A stretch of DNA of 32,144 bases. Origin: Sphingomonadales bacterium. Its GTDB lineage: Bacteria > Pseudomonadota > Alphaproteobacteria > Sphingomonadales > Sphingomonadaceae. The notes below the pieces were generated by a model that had not been told where the DNA came from, did no database searches, and worked only from the letters and a program-made list of their open reading frames with translations. The translations under genes and the position numbers were made by a program. Positions 1 through 7,698 of this stretch are shown piece by piece. Numbering within the stretch: position 1 is the stretch's first letter; each line of letters begins with the position of its first letter. Location of the stretch: contig JAIXQY010000141.1 of assembly GCA_027485485.1 (NCBI GenBank), positions 1 through 32,144 of the forward strand, in the 5' to 3' direction.

Positions 1-179
1 GTGAAGCCCAGCAGCTCACGGCCAAAGCCCACGCCAAAGGCTTCGATCTTCGTGTTGAAAAACCGCCCGGCCAGATAATGGCCGCCTTCGTGCACCACCA
101 CCAGCAGGGCGATCATGCCCACGAAACTGGCCAGGGTGAACAACAGGCCCGGCTGTTCCAGCATCGGCAACGGGTTCAT
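1..179 (-). CDS. rseP: Site-2 intramembrane zinc metalloprotease RseP, N-terminal part (runs off window)
   Basis: Only the first 59 codons are present; the gene continues past the left edge. The visible N-terminus has a hydrophobic first transmembrane segment (about residues 12-29) carrying the zinc-binding motif HEGGH at residues 30-34, followed by YLAGRFF, as expected for the M50 family. RseP cleaves membrane-bound anti-sigma factors and remnant signal peptides within the inner membrane. The ATG overlaps the dxr stop codon by four bases (ATGA), so the two are probably translationally coupled. The order dxr-rseP is the standard one in Proteobacteria, normally followed by bamA, which would lie outside the window. 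Identity is firm from motif and context; the PDZ domains and second half of the active site cannot be seen. Confidence 0.93.
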   Translation of the reverse strand, partial: MNPLPMLEQPGLLFTLASFVGMIALLVVVHEGGHYLAGRFFNTKIEAFGVGFGRELLGF

Positions 180-1336
180 GCGGCGCGCGCCTGCACCAGC
201 GACCGCGCAACATCGCGGGCGGCAGCATCAACGGCCACCACCTCTTCCAATGTTTCAACCCGGCCCGATGGCACCATCGCCAATGTCTCCGCTACGATCG
301 CATCGATATCAAGGAAGCCGGCTTGCCCTGCGATGAACGCCGCCACGGCAATTTCATTGGCGGCGTTCAGGATGCACGGCGCGCTGCCGCCCGCCCGCAT
401 CGCCGCCCAGGCCAGGGCGAGGCAGGGGAACCGCTCCAGATCGGGCTTTTCAAAGCTCAGATTGGCCACGGCGGCGAAATCCAGCCGCTGTGCCGGGGTG
501 GCGATGCGTTCGGGCCAGCCCATGGCATAGGCGATGGGAATGCGCATGTCGGGGCTGCCCAATTGCGCCAGCACACTGCCATCGCGATATTCCACCATCG
601 AATGGATCACCGATTGCGGGTGGACGATCACATCAAGCTGTTCCACCGAAACCGGGAACAATTGCGCCGCCTCGATCAGTTCCAGCCCCTTGTTCATCAA
701 GGTGGCGCTGTCGATGCTGATCTTGGCGCCCATGCTCCATGTGGGGTGCTTGCAGGCATCGGCCACGCTCACGCCGCGCATCGCCTCGCGGCTGCGGGCG
801 CGGAACGGGCCGCCGCTGGCCGTCAGGATCACGCGCTCCACCTGGGACGGATCATCGTGCGGGAACACCTGGAAAATCGCATTATGCTCGCTGTCCACCG
901 GCAGCAGCGTGGCGCCATGGGCCTTGGCCGCCGCGGTCACCACCGGGCCGGCGCAAACCAGCGTCTCCTTGTTGGCAATGCCGATCTGCGCGCCGCGCCG
1001 CACCGCCGCCATGGTGGGGGCCAGGCCCGCCGCGCCCACAATGGCCGTCACCACGATTTCGGCATCGCGGGCGGCCGCATCCACCAGCGCGCCGGGCCCG
1101 GCGCCTGAGTCAATCCCGCTGCCGGCCAGCGCGGCTTTCAGCGCATCGCCCTTCGTGGCATCGGCAATGGCGGCAAAGCGCGCCCCACAGGCCCGCGCTG
1201 CCGCAGCCAGTGCGGCCACATCGCTGCCGGCGGTCAACGCCTCCACCTGCCAACGGCCGGGGTTGCGCGCCACCAGATCCAGCGCCTGGCTGCCCACCGA
1301 TCCGGTGGCGCCCAAGATCGTCAGACTGCGCGTCAT
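176..1336 (-). CDS. dxr: 1-deoxy-D-xylulose 5-phosphate reductoisomerase
   Basis: This 386-residue protein matches the usual DXR length. It converts 1-deoxy-D-xylulose 5-phosphate to 2-C-methyl-D-erythritol 4-phosphate with NADPH, the committed step of the MEP isoprenoid pathway in the cytoplasm. Visible motifs are the NADPH-binding GATGSVG at residues 9-15, NKE near 122-124, the metal/substrate motif VDSEHN with Asp148 and Glu150, ASGGPFR near 173-179 and MNKGLELIEA with Glu219. An upstream extension of the reading frame exists, but the ATG at 1336 is preferred: it begins just before the Rossmann strand and overlaps the cdsA stop (ATGA). It sits between cdsA and rseP in one minus-strand operon. 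A second MEP gene, ispE, lies elsewhere in this window. Confidence 0.97.
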   Translation of the reverse strand: MTRSLTILGATGSVGSQALDLVARNPGRWQVEALTAGSDVAALAAAARACGARFAAIADATKGDALKAALAGSGIDSGAGPGALVDAAARDAEIVVTAIVGAAGLAPTMAAVRRGAQIGIANKETLVCAGPVVTAAAKAHGATLLPVDSEHNAIFQVFPHDDPSQVERVILTASGGPFRARSREAMRGVSVADACKHPTWSMGAKISIDSATLMNKGLELIEAAQLFPVSVEQLDVIVHPQSVIHSMVEYRDGSVLAQLGSPDMRIPIAYAMGWPERIATPAQRLDFAAVANLSFEKPDLERFPCLALAWAAMRAGGSAPCILNAANEIAVAAFIAGQAGFLDIDAIVAETLAMVPSGRVETLEEVVAVDAAARDVARSLVQARAA

Positions 1337-2130
1337 CCCGCCCATCCCGTCGCTGCAAAAATGCCGGCCCCGGCCACCGCCACCGGCACCAGGCCATCCA
1401 GCCGGTCCATCACCCCGCCATGGCCGGGCAGGATCGTGCCGCTGTCCTTCACGCCGCACCGGCGCTTGAGCCAGCTTTCATACAGATCGCCCAAAATCGA
1501 CACCACCGCCAGCGGCAGGGCCAGCAGCGCCAGCCGCAGCGCGCCGGCTGTGTTGGCATAGCCGGGCCACCACAGCATCAGCAGCAGCGCCGCCGCCAGC
1601 GCGCCGACCAGGCCGCCCATGGCACCGCTCCACGTCTTGTTCGGGCTGATCGCCGGTGCCAGCTTGGGGCCGCCCAGGGCGCGCCCGGTGAAATAGGCGG
1701 CGATATCGGCACCCCACACCACCAGCATCAGCAACAGCGTGGCATAAAGCCCCCACCCCTGCCCGCGCAGCCACACCAGCGCGATGCCCGGCAGGCCGCA
1801 ATAGAGCAGGCCGATCGCCGCCGGCCGGCCGGCACCGCGCGCCAGCTTGCCGGCCAGGATCATCAATATCCCCGCCGCGCCGCCCAGCAGCATCAGGCCT
1901 TCGTTGGGGTTCTGCAGCACCGCCGTGATCCACAGCGTCAGCGCCAGCATGGCCAGGCCGATGCGGCGCACCGGCAACGGCAGGCGGTGCATGTTGCTCC
2001 ATTCCACCCACAGCAACAGCACGGCCACCGCTGCCAATGCGGCAAAGGCCATGCCGCCAAACCACAGCGCCGCGACCGCCAGCGCCACCAAAGCCACGCC
2101 CGTGACGATCCGCTTTGGCAGTTCGCCCAT
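1333..2130 (-). CDS. cdsA: Phosphatidate cytidylyltransferase (CDP-diglyceride synthase)
   Basis: A 265-residue integral membrane protein with about seven to eight hydrophobic segments. CdsA makes CDP-diacylglycerol from CTP and phosphatidic acid, feeding all phospholipid synthesis in the inner membrane. The C-terminal family signature is fully present: S-W-L-K-R-R, then K-D-S-G, then LPGHGGVMDRLDGL, which carries the metal-binding acidic residues. ISPNKTWSGAMGG further upstream is also typical. The ATG at 2130 shares one base with the uppS stop codon (TGATG), so coupling is likely. A longer upstream reading frame was rejected because it would run well into uppS and adds residues with no family counterpart. 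Confidence 0.96.
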   Translation of the reverse strand: MGELPKRIVTGVALVALAVAALWFGGMAFAALAAVAVLLLWVEWSNMHRLPLPVRRIGLAMLALTLWITAVLQNPNEGLMLLGGAAGILMILAGKLARGAGRPAAIGLLYCGLPGIALVWLRGQGWGLYATLLLMLVVWGADIAAYFTGRALGGPKLAPAISPNKTWSGAMGGLVGALAAALLLMLWWPGYANTAGALRLALLALPLAVVSILGDLYESWLKRRCGVKDSGTILPGHGGVMDRLDGLVPVAVAGAGIFAATGWAG

Positions 2131-2864
2131 CAACGACCCCCGAAGCGGCGTTCGCGGCGGGAAAACTCCGCCAGGGCCGCGGCCAGCGCCGGGCCATCGA
2201 AATCCGGCCACAGGGTTTGCGTCACCAGAAATTCGGCATAGGCCGATTGCCAGAGCAGGAAGTTGGACAGCCGCAATTCGCCCGATGTGCGCAGCACGGC
2301 ATCGGGCAACGGCAGACTGGCGGTATCCAGCCGGGCTTCCAGGGCCGCCGGCGTGATGCCGTCCACCGCCATCCGCCCGGCCACCACATCCTCGGCCAGG
2401 CTGCGCGCGGCGCGGGCCAGTTCGGCCTGGCCGCCATAGTTCAACGCCATCACCAGCCGCAGGCCCTGGTTGCCGGCGGTGCGTTCCCGCGCCCGTTCCA
2501 GCTGTTCAACCAGATCCGGCTTCAACGCGCGCCAATCGCCGATGAAATCCAGCCGCACATTGTTGCGGTGCAGATTGTCGATCTCATGCTGCACATAATG
2601 TTTCAGCAAGCCCATCAGATCGCCCACCTCTTCGGCCGGGCGCTTCCAGTTCTCGCTGGAAAAGGCATAAAGCGTGAGCACTTCGATGCCGAGGCCGGGC
2701 GCGGCCTCCACCACGCGGCGCACAGCTTCCACGCCCTCGCGGTGGCCGGCGATGCGCGGCAGGCGCCGGGCCTTGGCCCAGCGGCCATTGCCATCCATGA
2801 TGATCGCCAGGTGCCGGCACGCGCCGGCGCCATCATCAGCCATCGGGGCGGCCGCTGCCGTCAC
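2130..2864 (-). CDS. uppS: Isoprenyl transferase (undecaprenyl diphosphate synthase type)
   Basis: This 244-residue cis-prenyltransferase condenses isopentenyl diphosphate units onto farnesyl diphosphate to make the C55 lipid carrier for peptidoglycan and polysaccharide export. The signature [18 protein letters not shown] is present with catalytic Asp24, followed by AGHREGVEA, and the C-terminal [18 protein letters not shown] is the family's substrate-binding stretch. The start given is a GTG that overlaps the frr stop (GTGA), with AGGA about 12 bases upstream. An in-frame ATG seven codons later (2843) is a real alternative but has no obvious Shine-Dalgarno sequence. It is in the pyrH-frr-uppS-cdsA-dxr-rseP operon. 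Confidence 0.95.
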   Translation of the reverse strand: MTAAAAPMADDGAGACRHLAIIMDGNGRWAKARRLPRIAGHREGVEAVRRVVEAAPGLGIEVLTLYAFSSENWKRPAEEVGDLMGLLKHYVQHEIDNLHRNNVRLDFIGDWRALKPDLVEQLERARERTAGNQGLRLVMALNYGGQAELARAARSLAEDVVAGRMAVDGITPAALEARLDTASLPLPDAVLRTSGELRLSNFLLWQSAYAEFLVTQTLWPDFDGPALAAALAEFSRRERRFGGR

Positions 2865-3430
2865 CGGCCAAGGATTTCCTTTTCCTTGGCGGCCACGGCG
2901 GCATCAATGTCCACCATCGCCTTGTCGGTGATCTTCTGCACATCGGTTTCCAGGCGCTTCTGCTCGTCCTGGCTGATCTTGCCCTTCTTCTCGGCGGTCT
3001 TCAGGGCTTCCATGCCGTCGCGGCGCACGTTGCGGGCGGCAATCTTGGCCTTTTCGGCATAGGTGCCGGCCAGCTTGACCATTTCCTTGCGGCGATCCTC
3101 GGTCATGTCAGGGATCGGCAGACGCAGGGTCTGGCCATCGGTGATCGGGTTCAGGCCCAGCCCGGCGGAGCGGATGGCCTTTTCCACCGGCGTCACCGAT
3201 GAACGGTCCCACACCTGCACCGACAACATGCGCGGTTCCGGCGCCGTGACGGTGGCCACCTGGTTCAGCGGCATCAGCGCGCCATAGATTTCCACCTGCA
3301 CCGGATCGAGCATGCTGGTGTTGGCCCGGCCGGTGCGCAGGCCGGACAGATCATGCTTCAGCGCGTCGATCGCGCCGGTGGTGCGGCGCTCCAGATCGGC
3401 CTTGAACGGGCCGGCTTCGAATTCAGCCAT
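2861..3430 (-). CDS. frr: Ribosome recycling factor
   Basis: This 189-residue protein is the expected size for RRF, which together with EF-G splits the post-termination ribosome. The sequence has the typical helical domain I ([20 protein letters not shown] near the N-terminus, then [12 protein letters not shown]), the domain II stretch [26 protein letters not shown], and a charged C-terminal helix ending in [10 protein letters not shown]. The ATG overlaps the end of pyrH by eight bases, and the stop overlaps the uppS start, so it is embedded in the operon. No anomalies were seen. Confidence 0.98.
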   Translation of the reverse strand: MAEFEAGPFKADLERRTTGAIDALKHDLSGLRTGRANTSMLDPVQVEIYGALMPLNQVATVTAPEPRMLSVQVWDRSSVTPVEKAIRSAGLGLNPITDGQTLRLPIPDMTEDRRKEMVKLAGTYAEKAKIAARNVRRDGMEALKTAEKKGKISQDEQKRLETDVQKITDKAMVDIDAAVAAKEKEILGR

Positions 3431-4157
3431 GGGTCAATCCTTCCTCATGTCCACCCACCGTCGTTGAAACGCCCTGCCCGGCCAGCACGCGGGCCAGATT
3501 GCCGGGCTCCCGGATGTTGAACACCACGATGGGGATATTGTTGTCACGGCACAAGGACACGGCAGCCGCGTCCATCACCTTCAGATTGTCGGCCAGCACC
3601 CGGTCATAGCCGATGCGGTCGAACCGTGTGGCGGCCGGGTTGGTCTTGGGGTCGCTGTCATAAACGCCGTCCACGCTGGTGCCCTTCAACAGGACATCGC
3701 ATTTCATTTCCGATGCGCGCAGCGCTGCGCCACTGTCGGTGGTGAAATAGGGCGCACCCACGCCGGCGGCAAAAATCACCACCCGGCCCTTTTCCAGATG
3801 CCGCTTTGCCCGGCGCAGGATCAGGGGTTCGCACACCTGGTTCATCTGCAAGGCCGATTGCACCCGGGTGGACACCCCGATGGCTTCCAGCGCATCCTGC
3901 ATGGCCAGCGCGTTCATCACCGTGGCCAGCATGCCCATATAATCGGCGGTGCCGCGATCCATGCCCTTGGCGGCACCGGCCATGCCGCGAAAGATGTTGC
4001 CGCCGCCAATCACCAGGCAGATTTCATGCCCGGCATCCTTGGCCGCCTTCACCTCGCCCGCCACCCGCGCCACCGTCGCCGGATCGATGCCGAACGATTG
4101 GTCGCCCATGGCGGCCTCGCCGGAAAGCTTCAACAGGATGCGCTTGAAACTGGCCAT
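3423..4157 (-). CDS. pyrH: UMP kinase
   Basis: A 244-residue amino-acid-kinase-fold enzyme that phosphorylates UMP to UDP using ATP. Motifs visible are KLSGEA near residue 10, the glycine-rich GGGNIFRG, the UMP-binding [11 protein letters not shown], and the nucleotide-site [13 protein letters not shown]. It is the first gene of the downstream operon: a hairpin terminator separates it from tsf, and a promoter-like pair is present upstream. GGGGGA just before the ATG serves as a close-spaced ribosome site. The order rpsB-tsf-pyrH-frr is conserved across bacteria and supports the call. Confidence 0.98.
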   Translation of the reverse strand: MASFKRILLKLSGEAAMGDQSFGIDPATVARVAGEVKAAKDAGHEICLVIGGGNIFRGMAGAAKGMDRGTADYMGMLATVMNALAMQDALEAIGVSTRVQSALQMNQVCEPLILRRAKRHLEKGRVVIFAAGVGAPYFTTDSGAALRASEMKCDVLLKGTSVDGVYDSDPKTNPAATRFDRIGYDRVLADNLKVMDAAAVSLCRDNNIPIVVFNIREPGNLARVLAGQGVSTTVGGHEEGLTHG

Positions 4158-4194
4158 GATCCCCCGATTGTCCTGCCGTCTGCTGCCGCTAGGT

Positions 4195-4222
4195 CACTAG
4201 CCGTGTGTGGCGGCGCTGCCAA
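4195..4222 (-). promoter_or_regulatory. Candidate sigma-70-type promoter for the pyrH operon
   Basis: On the minus strand TTGGCA (4217-4222) and CTAGTG (4195-4200) are separated by 16 bases, the same layout as the candidate rpsB promoter. It lies just downstream of the tsf terminator and about 38 bases before the pyrH start, so pyrH to rseP can be expressed separately from rpsB-tsf. This is a by-eye call. Confidence 0.5.
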
Positions 4223-4263
4223 GCGGCGCGAATGAAAAAGCGCAGGCGCCATCACCCACCCAC

Positions 4264-4300
4264 AAAAAGGGCGGGCGCAAGGATGCCCCCGCGCCCGCCC
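4264..4300 (-). terminator. Intrinsic terminator after tsf
   Basis: A perfect 10-bp GC stem (4269-4278 with 4291-4300) with a 12-base loop is followed on the minus strand by five T residues (4264-4268). It begins 18 bases after the tsf stop codon and separates rpsB-tsf from pyrH. Confidence 0.85.
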
Positions 4301-4317
4301 CATTTGGCTTTGGTCGA

Positions 4318-5244
4318 TTACAGGCCGGCGGCCGCAGCGACTTCGGCGGCGAAATCGCTCGCCTGCTTCTCGATGCCTTCGCCCAGCTGCATGCGCACAA
4401 AACCCTTCAGCGTGATGGGCGTGCCGGCGGCCTTGGCAGCCGCGGCAACCACATCGCCAACCTTGGTCTTGCCGTCGATCACGAACACCTGATGCATCAG
4501 GGTCGATTCCTGGGCGAACTTGCGCACGCCGCCTTCGATCATCTTTTCGATGATTTCGGCCGGCTTGCCGCTGCCGGCGGCCTTTTCACGGGCAATGGCG
4601 CGCTCACGTTCGATCAGGGTGGGATCCAGGCCGGCTTCGTCCAGCGCCAGCGGGCTGGCCGCGGCCACATGCATGGCGATCTGCTTGGCCAGCGGTTCCA
4701 GCACGTCGGCGGGAGCGGCCGATTCCAGGCCAACCAGCACGCCGATGCGGCCGATGCCGCTGGCAACGGCGTTGTGCACATAAGAGGCGATCACGCCCTC
4801 GCTCACCGCCAGCGTCTGGGTGCGGCGCAGCGACTGCTGCTCGCCGATGGTGGCGATGTTGGTGGTCAGCTTGTCAGCCACCGTGCCTTCGCCGCCGGGG
4901 AAGGGCAGCGCGGCCAGCGCGGCGATATCGGCACCGGTTTCCAGCGCCAGCGCCGTCACGGTGGTGACGAACGACTGGAAGGTTTCGTTCTTGGCGACGA
5001 AATCGGTTTCGCTGTTCACTTCCACGGCCACGCCGCGCGTGCCGGCAACGGCAACGCCCACCAGGCCTTCGGCGGCGGTGCGGCCGGCCTTCTTGGCGGC
5101 CGAAGCCAGGCCCTTGGCGCGCAGCCAATCCACCGCGGCTTCCATGTCGCCAGCGGTTTCGGCCAGGGCCTTCTTGCAATCCATCATGCCTGCGCCGGTC
5201 TTGTCGCGCAGATCCTTCACCATAGCGGCGGTGATATCAGCCAT
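4318..5244 (-). CDS. tsf: Translation elongation factor Ts
   Basis: This 308-residue guanine-nucleotide exchange factor recycles EF-Tu-GDP. The N-terminal UBA-like region carries signature 1, [16 protein letters not shown] (about residues 12-27), and the core carries signature 2, [15 protein letters not shown]. The length fits alphaproteobacterial EF-Ts with two core subdomains. The ATG at 5244 has AAAGGA seven bases upstream, which decides it over a longer in-frame reading. It follows rpsB by 114 bases, an interval holding a strong hairpin, and is followed by an intrinsic terminator. Confidence 0.98.
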   Translation of the reverse strand: MADITAAMVKDLRDKTGAGMMDCKKALAETAGDMEAAVDWLRAKGLASAAKKAGRTAAEGLVGVAVAGTRGVAVEVNSETDFVAKNETFQSFVTTVTALALETGADIAALAALPFPGGEGTVADKLTTNIATIGEQQSLRRTQTLAVSEGVIASYVHNAVASGIGRIGVLVGLESAAPADVLEPLAKQIAMHVAAASPLALDEAGLDPTLIERERAIAREKAAGSGKPAEIIEKMIEGGVRKFAQESTLMHQVFVIDGKTKVGDVVAAAAKAAGTPITLKGFVRMQLGEGIEKQASDFAAEVAAAAGL

Positions 5245-5308
5245 GGGCTGTTCCTTTCGGGTTGAACTGGGCAGCCTTTGCCGCGCCAATGTGAAATGCT
5301 TGTGACAA

Positions 5309-5337
5309 GAGGCCGGATGCGCAGCGCACCCGGCCTC
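5309..5337 (-). promoter_or_regulatory. Hairpin in the rpsB-tsf intergenic region (possible attenuator)
   Basis: Outer stem GAGGCCGG (5309-5316) pairs with CCGGCCTC (5330-5337), with an inner TGCG/CGCA stem and a CAG loop. On the minus strand no run of T follows directly, so it looks like an attenuator or an RNA-processing or stability hairpin that could set the S2 to EF-Ts ratio, rather than a full terminator. Confidence 0.6.
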
Positions 5338-5358
5338 CCGTTGATTGGGGCCAGTGCC

Positions 5359-6156
5359 TCAGGCGGCGGGCTGGGCGTCTTCCGCCAAGGCTTCAGCCAC
5401 CGGGGCCTCGGCCAGGAATTCGACCGGCGCTTCGTCCATCGCGCCCAGATCCACGCCCATATCGGCCGCACGGCCCTGGCGGGCATCGATCACGGCATCG
5501 GCAATGGCGTTGACATAGAGCTGGATGGCGCGGCTGGCGTCATCATTGCCCGGCACCGGGAAGGCGATGCCGCTGGGATCGGTGTTGGAATCGAGGATGG
5601 CCACCACCGGGATACCCAGCACATTGGCTTCCTTGACGGCCAGTTCTTCCTTGTTGACGTCGATGATGAAGATCACTTCCGGCAGGCCGCCCATGTCGCG
5701 GATGCCGCCCAGCGAGGCTTCGAACTTGTCGCGCTCACGCGTCAGCTTGAGCACTTCCTTCTTGGTGAAGCCGGTGGTGTCACCCGACAGGGTTTCCTCA
5801 AGCTGCTTGAACTTGCGGATCGAGCCCGAGATGGTCTTCCAGTTGGTGAGCATGCCGCCCAGCCAACGGTGGTTGACATAATGCTGGCCGCAGCGGCGGG
5901 CGGCTTCGGCGATCGGGTCCTGCGCCTGGCGCTTGGTGCCGACAAACAGCACCTTGCCGCCATGCTGCACCGAAGCGCGCACGAAATCGAGCGCACGGGC
6001 AAACAGCGGCACGGTCTGCGACAGATCGATGATGTGGACGCCGTTGCGATCGCCAAAGATGTAAGGCTTCATCTTCGGGTTCCAGCGATGCGTCTGGTGG
6101 CCGAAATGGGCGCCGGCTTCAAGCAATTGCGCCATGGTAACGACGGGAGCCGCCAT
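5359..6156 (-). CDS. rpsB: 30S ribosomal protein S2
   Basis: This 265-residue protein is S2, a small-subunit protein needed for mRNA binding and S1 recruitment. The N-terminus has the S2 signature ([20 protein letters not shown]), and [23 protein letters not shown] and [14 protein letters not shown] are all typical. The C-terminus has an acidic, Ala/Glu/Pro-rich tail common in alphaproteobacteria. GGAGG lies nine bases before the ATG. It is the first gene of the rpsB-tsf operon and is preceded by a promoter and a structured leader, which suggests feedback control by S2 as known in E. coli (inference here). Confidence 0.98.
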   Translation of the reverse strand: MAAPVVTMAQLLEAGAHFGHQTHRWNPKMKPYIFGDRNGVHIIDLSQTVPLFARALDFVRASVQHGGKVLFVGTKRQAQDPIAEAARRCGQHYVNHRWLGGMLTNWKTISGSIRKFKQLEETLSGDTTGFTKKEVLKLTRERDKFEASLGGIRDMGGLPEVIFIIDVNKEELAVKEANVLGIPVVAILDSNTDPSGIAFPVPGNDDASRAIQLYVNAIADAVIDARQGRAADMGVDLGAMDEAPVEFLAEAPVAEALAEDAQPAA

Positions 6157-6246
6157 GATATCTAACCTCCGGTTGAGCCGCCGCGGGGGAGTGACAAGGC
6201 ATGAGTGCCCGGCACCGGATATGTCCCCCCGCGTGGGGTTTGGGAG
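6157..6246 (-). promoter_or_regulatory. Structured rpsB leader (candidate S2 autoregulatory RNA)
   Basis: Transcription from the proposed promoter would give a leader of about 90 bases. It contains a long-range stem, 6182-6189 (CGCGGGGG) with 6226-6233 (CCCCCGCG), continued by GACA/TGTC (6193-6196 with 6222-6225) after a three-base bulge, and capped by a GTGC/GCAC hairpin at 6205-6215. The Shine-Dalgarno sequence lies downstream of the stem. The structure is seen in the sequence; regulation by S2 is inferred from other bacteria. Confidence 0.5.
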
Positions 6247-6252
6247 TGGCGC

Positions 6253-6280
6253 GCTTAGCGAAGCGGGGCGGCGGCGTCAA
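6253..6280 (-). promoter_or_regulatory. Candidate rpsB-tsf promoter
   Basis: On the minus strand TTGACG (6275-6280) is followed after 16 bases by CTAAGC (6253-6258); shifting by one gives a 17-base spacer to TAAGCG. This TTGAC/CTAA layout is frequent for strong alphaproteobacterial promoters. The predicted start is near 6246. Confidence 0.6.
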
Positions 6281-6308
6281 GCGGGGCAAGGCGTTTCCAC
6301 AAGAGCCA

Positions 6309-6411
6309 CGTCATGCTGAACTTGTTTCAGCATCCATGGCGCGCCTGTGCCCCGCAGCGTGAGCCGGGTGGTGCTAACGCCCATGGATGCTGAAACAAGT
6401 TCAGCATGACG
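6309..6411. repeat. Large intergenic palindrome with two 31-nt arms
   Basis: The arms at 6309-6339 and 6381-6411 are perfect reverse complements over 31 bases, separated by 41 bases. Each arm holds a smaller hairpin (GCTGAA/TTCAGC) and the palindrome CCATGG. It lies between the 3' end of the aldose dehydrogenase gene and the rpsB promoter, so it may end transcription from the former. The arm resembles the TCATGC-TGAGCTTG intergenic repeat seen in many proteobacterial genomes; a related half-copy lies at 31935-31957. Confidence 0.85.
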
Positions 6412-6434
6412 GGTGCTTGCGATGAAGAATGCGC

Positions 6435-7601
6435 CTATTTGGCTGGCATCACCTTCAGCAGCTTGCCGTCCACCGCATCGGTGACCAGATACAGCTCGCC
6501 GGCCGGGCCTTCGACCACGTCGCGGATGCGCTCCTTGCGGTCGGTGAGCAGCCGCTCCTCGCCCACCACCTTGTCATTCTTCAGCACCAGCCGCACCAGC
6601 GCGGTGGAGCGCAGGCCGCCGACCAGGATATTGCCCTTGTATTCCGGCATCGCCTTGCCGCTGTAAAACACCATGCCCGACGGCGCGATCACCGGGTCCC
6701 AATAATAGACCGGCTGTTCCATGCCCTTGGCCTGGGTCGCGCTCTCCGAAATCGGCTTGCCGCTATACTCCTCGCCATAGGTGATGCTGGGCCAGCCATA
6801 ATCCTTGCCCTTGGTGATCAGGTTCAGCTCGTCGCCGCCCTGGGGCCCGTGCTCCACTTCCCACAGCCGGCCCCTGGCATCCAGCGCCGCGCCCTGCACG
6901 TTGCGGTTGCCATAGCTCCAGATTTCCGGCCGCACGCCGGGCTTGCCCACGAAGGGATTGTCGCTGGGGATCGAGCCATCCCGGTTCATCCGCACGATCT
7001 TGCCGAGCAGACTGTCAAGCTTTTGCGCCTGCATGCGGCCGGGCAGGATGGAGCGTTCGCCCAGCGTGATGATCAGCGTGCCATCCCTGGGGAACAGCAT
7101 GCGGCCACCATAATGCTGGGTGGCGTCCAGCGTTGGCAGCTGCCGGAAAATCACCTGCACATCGCGCATCATGGTGCCGACCAGATGCCCGCGCGCCACC
7201 GAAGTGCCATTGCCGCCCTCACGCGGCTCGGCATAGCTCCAATAGATCCAGCCGTCGCCGGGATTGGCCACGCCCAGCATGCCGCCCTGGTTGCGGGTGT
7301 CGGTGGCCGGCGTGCCGGTCACCGCCTGCTTGATGCCGCTGGTACCAACGATGGTCAGCCGGCCGGCAGCCTTTTCGCTGACCAGAAACATCCCGCCGTC
7401 CAGCAGCGCGATGCCCCATGGCTTGTTGAGCCCGCTGGCCAGTTCGGTCACCGCCAGGCGGGTTTTTGACACCACAGCCTCGGCGCGGGTCTGGCCGGCA
7501 AAGGCCGGGGATTTTTCCGGCACATTGGGCGGCGCCTGCACCACTGGCGCGGCGATGGCGGGCGCAGCGATCAGGGCGGCGATGATGAACAGGCGGGTCA
7601 T
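6435..7601 (-). CDS. PQQ-dependent aldose sugar dehydrogenase (soluble, YliI/sGDH-like)
   Basis: This 388-residue exported protein begins MTRLFIIAALIAAPAIAA, a clear signal peptide with AxA cleavage. The remainder is a six-bladed glucose/sorbosone dehydrogenase beta-propeller: LASGLNKPWGIALLDGG, the catalytic-His region around THQ-equivalent QHYGGRM, PEIWSYGNRNVQGAALD, and WEVEHGPQGGDELNLI are all family hallmarks. Such enzymes oxidise aldoses at C1 in the periplasm using PQQ and calcium. The start at 7601 is set by GAGGAG about seven bases upstream; an upstream TTG in frame lies across that site. It follows the PQQ alcohol dehydrogenase gene by about 97 bases on the same strand. No PQQ synthesis genes are in the window. 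The exact substrate is unknown. Confidence 0.92.
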   Translation of the reverse strand: MTRLFIIAALIAAPAIAAPVVQAPPNVPEKSPAFAGQTRAEAVVSKTRLAVTELASGLNKPWGIALLDGGMFLVSEKAAGRLTIVGTSGIKQAVTGTPATDTRNQGGMLGVANPGDGWIYWSYAEPREGGNGTSVARGHLVGTMMRDVQVIFRQLPTLDATQHYGGRMLFPRDGTLIITLGERSILPGRMQAQKLDSLLGKIVRMNRDGSIPSDNPFVGKPGVRPEIWSYGNRNVQGAALDARGRLWEVEHGPQGGDELNLITKGKDYGWPSITYGEEYSGKPISESATQAKGMEQPVYYWDPVIAPSGMVFYSGKAMPEYKGNILVGGLRSTALVRLVLKNDKVVGEERLLTDRKERIRDVVEGPAGELYLVTDAVDGKLLKVMPAK

Positions 7602-7698
7602 GGGCAGGCTCCTCTGCAAACAGGCAATGCCGGGTTATGGCACCACGTTCAAGGACGTGGATGCCGCGTCCGGCACGCAGCGGGTCAAGCGCCCCGCC

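Noticed and set aside
739-2241. Long plus-strand reading frame of 500 codons opposite dxr and cdsA
   Set aside because: Its composition (Pro, Arg, His, Gln-rich) is typical of a shadow frame in GC-rich DNA, and the minus-strand genes there carry full family motifs. The same applies to frames at 4207-5265, 5278-6165, 10582-12030, 19666-21573, 24060-25373 (plus) and 12411-13523, 15666-16724, 16982-18466 (minus).
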